64,000 nt of DNA from JAVSMW01 sp032027005 (GTDB lineage Bacteria; Bacillota; Thermincolia; Thermincolales; UBA2595): NCBI GenBank assembly GCA_032027005.1, contig JAVSMW010000012.1, positions 62,001 to 126,000 of the forward strand, in the 5' to 3' direction. Positions within the stretch are counted from its first letter, which is position 1, and every line of letters starts with the position of its first letter. Both the position numbers and the translations under genes were made by a program. Below are positions 60,382 to 64,000 of this stretch, one piece after another. The notes beneath the pieces were generated by a model. It was not told the origin of the DNA and did no database searches. It was given only the letters and a program-made list of their open reading frames with translations.

Positions 60382-62242
60382 TGGCAGTACCCCCTTTTAG
60401 ATCAGTGTTAACCGGCAGGCTCTGACAGACTCCACACACGGTACATTCATCAAATCTGCAGTCACCGGTGGTCAGTATGCCCAGTGCCTTTTCGTATTCT
60501 GCCAACAGAAATGCTTTATTCACCCCAGTGTCAATATGTTCCCAGGGCAGAACTTCACCCCTGCCAAAAGGCCGGTGGGCGTAAAAAACCGGATCAATGC
60601 CCACATCGGCAAAAGCCTGCAGCCATTTATCAAATTTAAAATGATCATTCCAACTGTCAAACTTACACCCCAACTGCCAGGCCCGTTCCAGGACATCCCC
60701 GACGTGCCGTCCACCCCGGGCAAAAACTGCTTCGATATAACTCAGCCGGGCATCATGCCAGTTAAATACAATCCGGCGGTGCTTTAGTTTACGGGCCAGG
60801 TACTGCTGTTTTTCCCTGAGCGTATCCATGCTGTCCTGGGGTGCCCACTGAAAAGGTGTATGGGCTTTGGGAACAAAAGAAGAAGCACTGACCGTAATCT
60901 TCAGCCTGCCCACCCGGTCGCCGAGAATACTTCTGCCCAGGTCTGCCACCTTAAAGGCCAGATCAGCAATGCCGTCAAGGTCTTCGTTGGTTTCAGTCGG
61001 CAGACCGATCATAAAATACAGTTTAACTCCCGTCCAGCCCGCCCGAAAAGCCCCTTCGGTAGCCTCCAGGAGGTTTTTTTCAGTTACCCCTTTGTTAATC
61101 ACATCGCGCAGTCGCTGAGTCCCTGCTTCCGGCGCAAAGGTAAGAGTCGTCTTGCGGACCCGCTGAACCTGTTTGGCCAAATCCACGGAAAAAGAATCAG
61201 CCCTGAGTGATGGCAGGGATATCCCAACCCCAGCGGAACCATATTTGTCCATCAGAGACCCAAGTACCCCCTGGACACAGGTATAGTCGCCGGTACTCAG
61301 GGAGGTCAGAGAAATCTCGTCATAGCCGGTGTTTTTGACTAGTTCCGCAGCCTGACGGAATATTGTTTCAGGGCTTTTCTCCCTCACCGGCCGGTAGATC
61401 ATCCCGGCCTGGCAAAAGCGGCAGCCCCGGCTGCAGCCCCGCAAAACCTCCAGCATAATCCGGTCATGTACTATATCAGTAAATGGGACAATAGGGTTCG
61501 TGGGAAAATCTACCGAGTCCAGATCTCGCACAATACTTTTGACAATCTTTGCAGGGACAAAAGAAGCATTAGGGACCACTTTTTGAATGGTCCCGTCATT
61601 GTTATAAGTAACATCATAAAACTCGGGGACATAAATTCCGGTAATCCTGGTAATTCTCTGCAAAAGCTCTCTCTTCCCTGGTTTGGCAGGATCTTTTTTC
61701 CATTCCTTTACTGTCTCAGCAATCTGGTGAATAGCTTCTTCCCCTTCACCAATCAGGAAGGCATCAATAAAGGGAGCCAGAGGTTCAGGATTGTAAGCTG
61801 TCGGCCCCCCGGCCAAAATTAAAGGCCACTGATCCCCTCTATCCGCAGAACGATGGGGGATTCCAGCCAAATCAAGCATATTCAGCAAATTTGTAAAACT
61901 CATCTCGTATTGCAGGGTAAAAGCCACTACATCAAAATCATTGAGTGGTCTATATGACTCCAAAGTGAACAGAGGAATATTCTTTTCCCTCAACTGTTCT
62001 TCCATATCGACAGCCGGGGCAAAGACCCGCTCCATAAGGGTGTCATCCCTGCCGTTAACAACATGATACAATATCCTCAAACCCAGATGGGACATGCCGA
62101 CTTCATAAACATCCGGAAAAGCGAAGGCAAACCTGACCGGGGTAGATTCCCAATCCTTATGTACTGAGTTCCATTCGTTCCCCTGGTAACGTATCGGTTT
62201 TAATACTTTGGGTAAAATATGATTTTCGATAAATGATTTCAT
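60368..62242 (-). CDS. TIGR03960 family radical SAM protein
   Basis: 624 residues. N-terminal cobalamin-binding-like region (RFAFAFPDVYEVGMSHLGLR, GGPTAYNPEPLAPFIDAFLI), radical SAM core with LRGCSRGCRFCQAGMIYRPV (CxxxCxxC), and a C-terminal conserved tail with CRFDECTVCGVC. The ATG at 62242, after AAGGAG, is preferred to the codon at 62260. Function unknown; it is coupled to TIGR03936. Confidence 0.93.
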   Translation of the reverse strand: MKSFIENHILPKVLKPIRYQGNEWNSVHKDWESTPVRFAFAFPDVYEVGMSHLGLRILYHVVNGRDDTLMERVFAPAVDMEEQLREKNIPLFTLESYRPLNDFDVVAFTLQYEMSFTNLLNMLDLAGIPHRSADRGDQWPLILAGGPTAYNPEPLAPFIDAFLIGEGEEAIHQIAETVKEWKKDPAKPGKRELLQRITRITGIYVPEFYDVTYNNDGTIQKVVPNASFVPAKIVKSIVRDLDSVDFPTNPIVPFTDIVHDRIMLEVLRGCSRGCRFCQAGMIYRPVREKSPETIFRQAAELVKNTGYDEISLTSLSTGDYTCVQGVLGSLMDKYGSAGVGISLPSLRADSFSVDLAKQVQRVRKTTLTFAPEAGTQRLRDVINKGVTEKNLLEATEGAFRAGWTGVKLYFMIGLPTETNEDLDGIADLAFKVADLGRSILGDRVGRLKITVSASSFVPKAHTPFQWAPQDSMDTLREKQQYLARKLKHRRIVFNWHDARLSYIEAVFARGGRHVGDVLERAWQLGCKFDSWNDHFKFDKWLQAFADVGIDPVFYAHRPFGRGEVLPWEHIDTGVNKAFLLAEYEKALGILTTGDCRFDECTVCGVCQSLPVNTDLKGGTANAPV

Positions 62243-62336
62243 GCAGCTAGGCTCCTTCATGTTGCAAAATTGTCTGTTAATGATAGTATACCCAAAGGTT
62301 GGTATTATTCATTTCTACAAAGCAGCAGAAAATCCT

Positions 62337-63221
62337 TTATTTTTTCGTCTGCAGCAGTGCGCCCACCGGGGTTTCCAATCCTCCCTGGAGTAGTTTTTCA
62401 ATGACCTCGCCTTCCGTGACAGTGCCTTTGATTCTCTGGTCACGCCCTACAACTACCACCAAATGATACTTCCGGGGGACAAAGTATTTCACCACTTCCT
62501 TGAGGCGCAAGGTGTCCAGGGCCACAACCTGACGGGCCAGGAGTAACCCCTCCCCAAGCAATTCTTCCTTTTTGCGGGTCAAAAATTTCATAAATAACAG
62601 CATAGCGTTTCCCTTTTCCTTTACAGCAGCATAGATTAAAAACCCGGCTATAACCAGCCAGTTGAAATAGGCCCCCCCCCCCGCCCAGAACAGCCATGCT
62701 CCCCAGCCGGCAGCTATCAAGCCCAAAACCTTCGACAGGTTGACTGAGCGCTCTGTGGCGGTCTTGAGACCATATTTCCGGGCAGCAAAGGCCCGTAAAA
62801 TCCTTCCCCCATCTAACGGGAAGGCCGGGAGTAAATTAAAAAAAGCCAAGGTAACATTGCATTGAATAAAAAATGGAAGCCATTGCTGGTTTCCCATCCC
62901 AAACTTAAGTAAGATATATCCCACTAAGGTCAAAAAACCGTTTGTCAGCGGCCCGGCTAAAGCTACATAGGTCTCTACAGTCGGATTAAGCTCCAGGTTT
63001 CCCTCCAGTCTGGCTACCCCGCCAAAAGGCAGAAGTTCAACCTCAGGAATTTTCATCCCATAACCGGCAGCAACTACAACATGGCCCAGCTCATGCAAAA
63101 AGACCACCCCAAACACGATCAGGGCCTGAGCCAGCAAATCAAAATACCAGTAAAAGCCAAACAGGAGCAGAAAAAATATATTTAACCTGATGTCAGTGCC
63201 AAAAATCCTGACCAGTCTCAT
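62337..63221 (-). CDS. spoIVFB: Stage IV sporulation intramembrane metalloprotease SpoIVFB
   Basis: 294 residues. Site-2 protease: HELGH zinc motif (residues 44-48, VFLHELGHVVVAA) and the third ligand in PLDGGRILRAF, five or six TM segments, plus a C-terminal CBS-like domain (VVVVGRDQRIKGTVTEGEVI). It cleaves pro-sigma-K in the mother cell. It overlaps spoIVFA by ATGA. An 11-base poly-G run lies in the coding strand (WAGGGAYF). Confidence 0.94.
   Translation of the reverse strand: MRLVRIFGTDIRLNIFFLLLFGFYWYFDLLAQALIVFGVVFLHELGHVVVAAGYGMKIPEVELLPFGGVARLEGNLELNPTVETYVALAGPLTNGFLTLVGYILLKFGMGNQQWLPFFIQCNVTLAFFNLLPAFPLDGGRILRAFAARKYGLKTATERSVNLSKVLGLIAAGWGAWLFWAGGGAYFNWLVIAGFLIYAAVKEKGNAMLLFMKFLTRKKEELLGEGLLLARQVVALDTLRLKEVVKYFVPRKYHLVVVVGRDQRIKGTVTEGEVIEKLLQGGLETPVGALLQTKK
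62672..62682. repeat. Poly-C/poly-G tract (11 bases) in spoIVFB
   Basis: Eleven C on the plus strand, in frame as Ala-Gly-Gly-Gly-Ala. A tract prone to slippage; a change of one base would truncate or extend the protein in another frame. Confidence 0.9.
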
Positions 63222-64000
63222 CTCTGTTCAGGCCCGGCGGCCCCGTTTATTTTGGTAAAATCAATCCCCAGCTTGCTTAAGGGGTCTACCGGTTTTCCGT
63301 CAACAATCACCTCAAAATGCACGTACGGCTCCTTATCGTCAGCAAGTCCGGACTTGCCGATGATATCGCCGGCTTTAACACTCTGTCCTATCTGCACACT
63401 GATTTGAGACAGATTCGCATAATGGATCAATTCTCCCGATATACTCTCAATGAGAATAGATTTCCCGAGATTAGCCGGATCACTAACCTTAATCACCTTC
63501 CCATCTGCCGAGGCCTTGACGCTGGTTCCCGAGGGAACGGCAATGTCAATTCCTTCATTGAATCTCTGAAATTTCACCGCTGGATCAGTATACCATCCAT
63601 AGTTACGCAGGACATTACCTGAAACCGGCAAAAGCATTATAGATTCGGGGGGAACCGTGGTAATTGCCGGTCTCTCCGGAGCCGGTACATTATCAGCCGC
63701 CGGCCAGTCAACGCTGCCTACCTGATAAGACAGCCGAAGAACCTGATTAATCACAGGCCGAAGGTCAGTTTCAGATGTCATCAGATATCTCACACCCTCT
63801 TTAATGGTTCCGGTGAAAGGCAAGTCCGACCTGAACAATCCTGCGACCAGAAGCAAAACAGCCCCGGAAACAAGCAGTTGGATAACCCATTTGTATTCCC
63901 CGGCTCCTTTTTTCGGATAACTGCCGAAACCAACCGGGCTCTTTGCCGGGCGGTAATTATCATATATGTAATCTAAATCATCAGTATTATTATTGTTCCC
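63218..64000 (-). CDS. spoIVFA: SpoIVFA-like M23 peptidase-fold protein (partial, N-terminus beyond window)
   Basis: At least 260 residues; the frame is open to the window edge. A cytoplasmic N-terminal part (DDLDYIYDNYRPAKSPVGFG) is followed by a TM segment (WVIQLLVSGAVLLLVAGLF) and an M23/LytM-type domain: RFNEGIDIAVPSGTSVKASA, GELIHYANLSQISVQIGQSV, EPYVHFEVIVDGKPVDPL. SpoIVFA is an inhibitory partner of SpoIVFB. The first His of HxxxD is Asn-Glu (RFNEGID) as in degenerate, non-catalytic SpoIVFA domains. Confidence 0.9.
   Translation of the reverse strand, partial: GNNNNTDDLDYIYDNYRPAKSPVGFGSYPKKGAGEYKWVIQLLVSGAVLLLVAGLFRSDLPFTGTIKEGVRYLMTSETDLRPVINQVLRLSYQVGSVDWPAADNVPAPERPAITTVPPESIMLLPVSGNVLRNYGWYTDPAVKFQRFNEGIDIAVPSGTSVKASADGKVIKVSDPANLGKSILIESISGELIHYANLSQISVQIGQSVKAGDIIGKSGLADDKEPYVHFEVIVDGKPVDPLSKLGIDFTKINGAAGPEQR

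Overview
This window looks like a draft-genome contig from an anaerobic, spore-forming Firmicute of the Peptococcaceae / Desulfotomaculum-Pelotomaculum-Carboxydothermus type. That assignment is inference. It rests on the gene order (spoIVFA-spoIVFB, rng, rplU-prp-rpmA, spo0B-obgE, proB-proA, nadD, yqeK-rsfS-yqeM, leuS, comEA-comEC, holA, rpsT, spoIIP, lepA, hemW, hrcA to dnaJ), on the sporulation genes, and on a bacterial group III chaperonin inside the heat-shock operon. Almost everything is on the minus strand. Ambiguous bases at 17240-17798 (559 N) and single N at 13519, 40819 and 46140 mark assembly joins, mostly in repeat-rich stretches.

Layout. 1-6150: CIRCE-controlled heat-shock operon hrcA - group III chaperonin - grpE - dnaK - dnaJ. 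6162-11612: hemW, lepA, murJ and a small secreted protein. 11613-17239: an accessory island with a frameshifted secreted-protein gene, a truncated group II intron, a secreted DUF6345 (caspase/gingipain-like) protein and an orphan LytTR response regulator with three LytTR-like direct repeats. 18019-24641: spoIIP, a small membrane protein, rpsT, holA, comEC and comEA. 24853-30176: accessory genes (a silk-like Gly/Ala protein, a siroheme-reductase-like protein, a CGGC-domain protein, a methyltransferase, a class I amidotransferase, and a HEPN-like domain fused to a MUG-type DNA glycosylase). 30221-45871: T-box-controlled leuS, the yqeM-yqeK cluster, an RRM protein, nadD, proAB, yhbY, obgE, spo0B, a fixCX insertion and the ribosomal genes rpmA-prp-rplU. 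46269-55895: a tightly packed four-gene SMC operon. 56191-64000: ECF sigma/anti-sigma pair, RNase G, the TIGR03960/TIGR03936 pair and spoIVFB/spoIVFA.

The best candidate for an undescribed system is the operon at 46269-55895. Its order is kleisin-like protein - small winged-helix (KITE/MukE-like) protein - 1459-aa SMC/MukB-like ATPase - SNF2 helicase. This is the order of Wadjet (JetA-JetB-JetC-JetD) and MksFEB loci, but the nuclease JetD slot holds a SNF2-family DNA translocase. The operon has its own sigma-A-like promoter and sits between housekeeping genes next to transposon-like hairpins, as a defence or plasmid-control module would. The second candidate is the HEPN-like/MUG-glycosylase fusion at 29016-30176.

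The window also holds at least four families of dispersed, long-hairpin intergenic repeats (A: 7401 and 19254; B: 32729 and 37341; C: 28774 and 42309; D: 33224 and 36326). Within a family the core is conserved while the arms differ in sequence yet stay self-complementary. One copy of family B lies exactly between the T-box terminator and leuS. All function calls come from reading motifs by eye; no database search was run.
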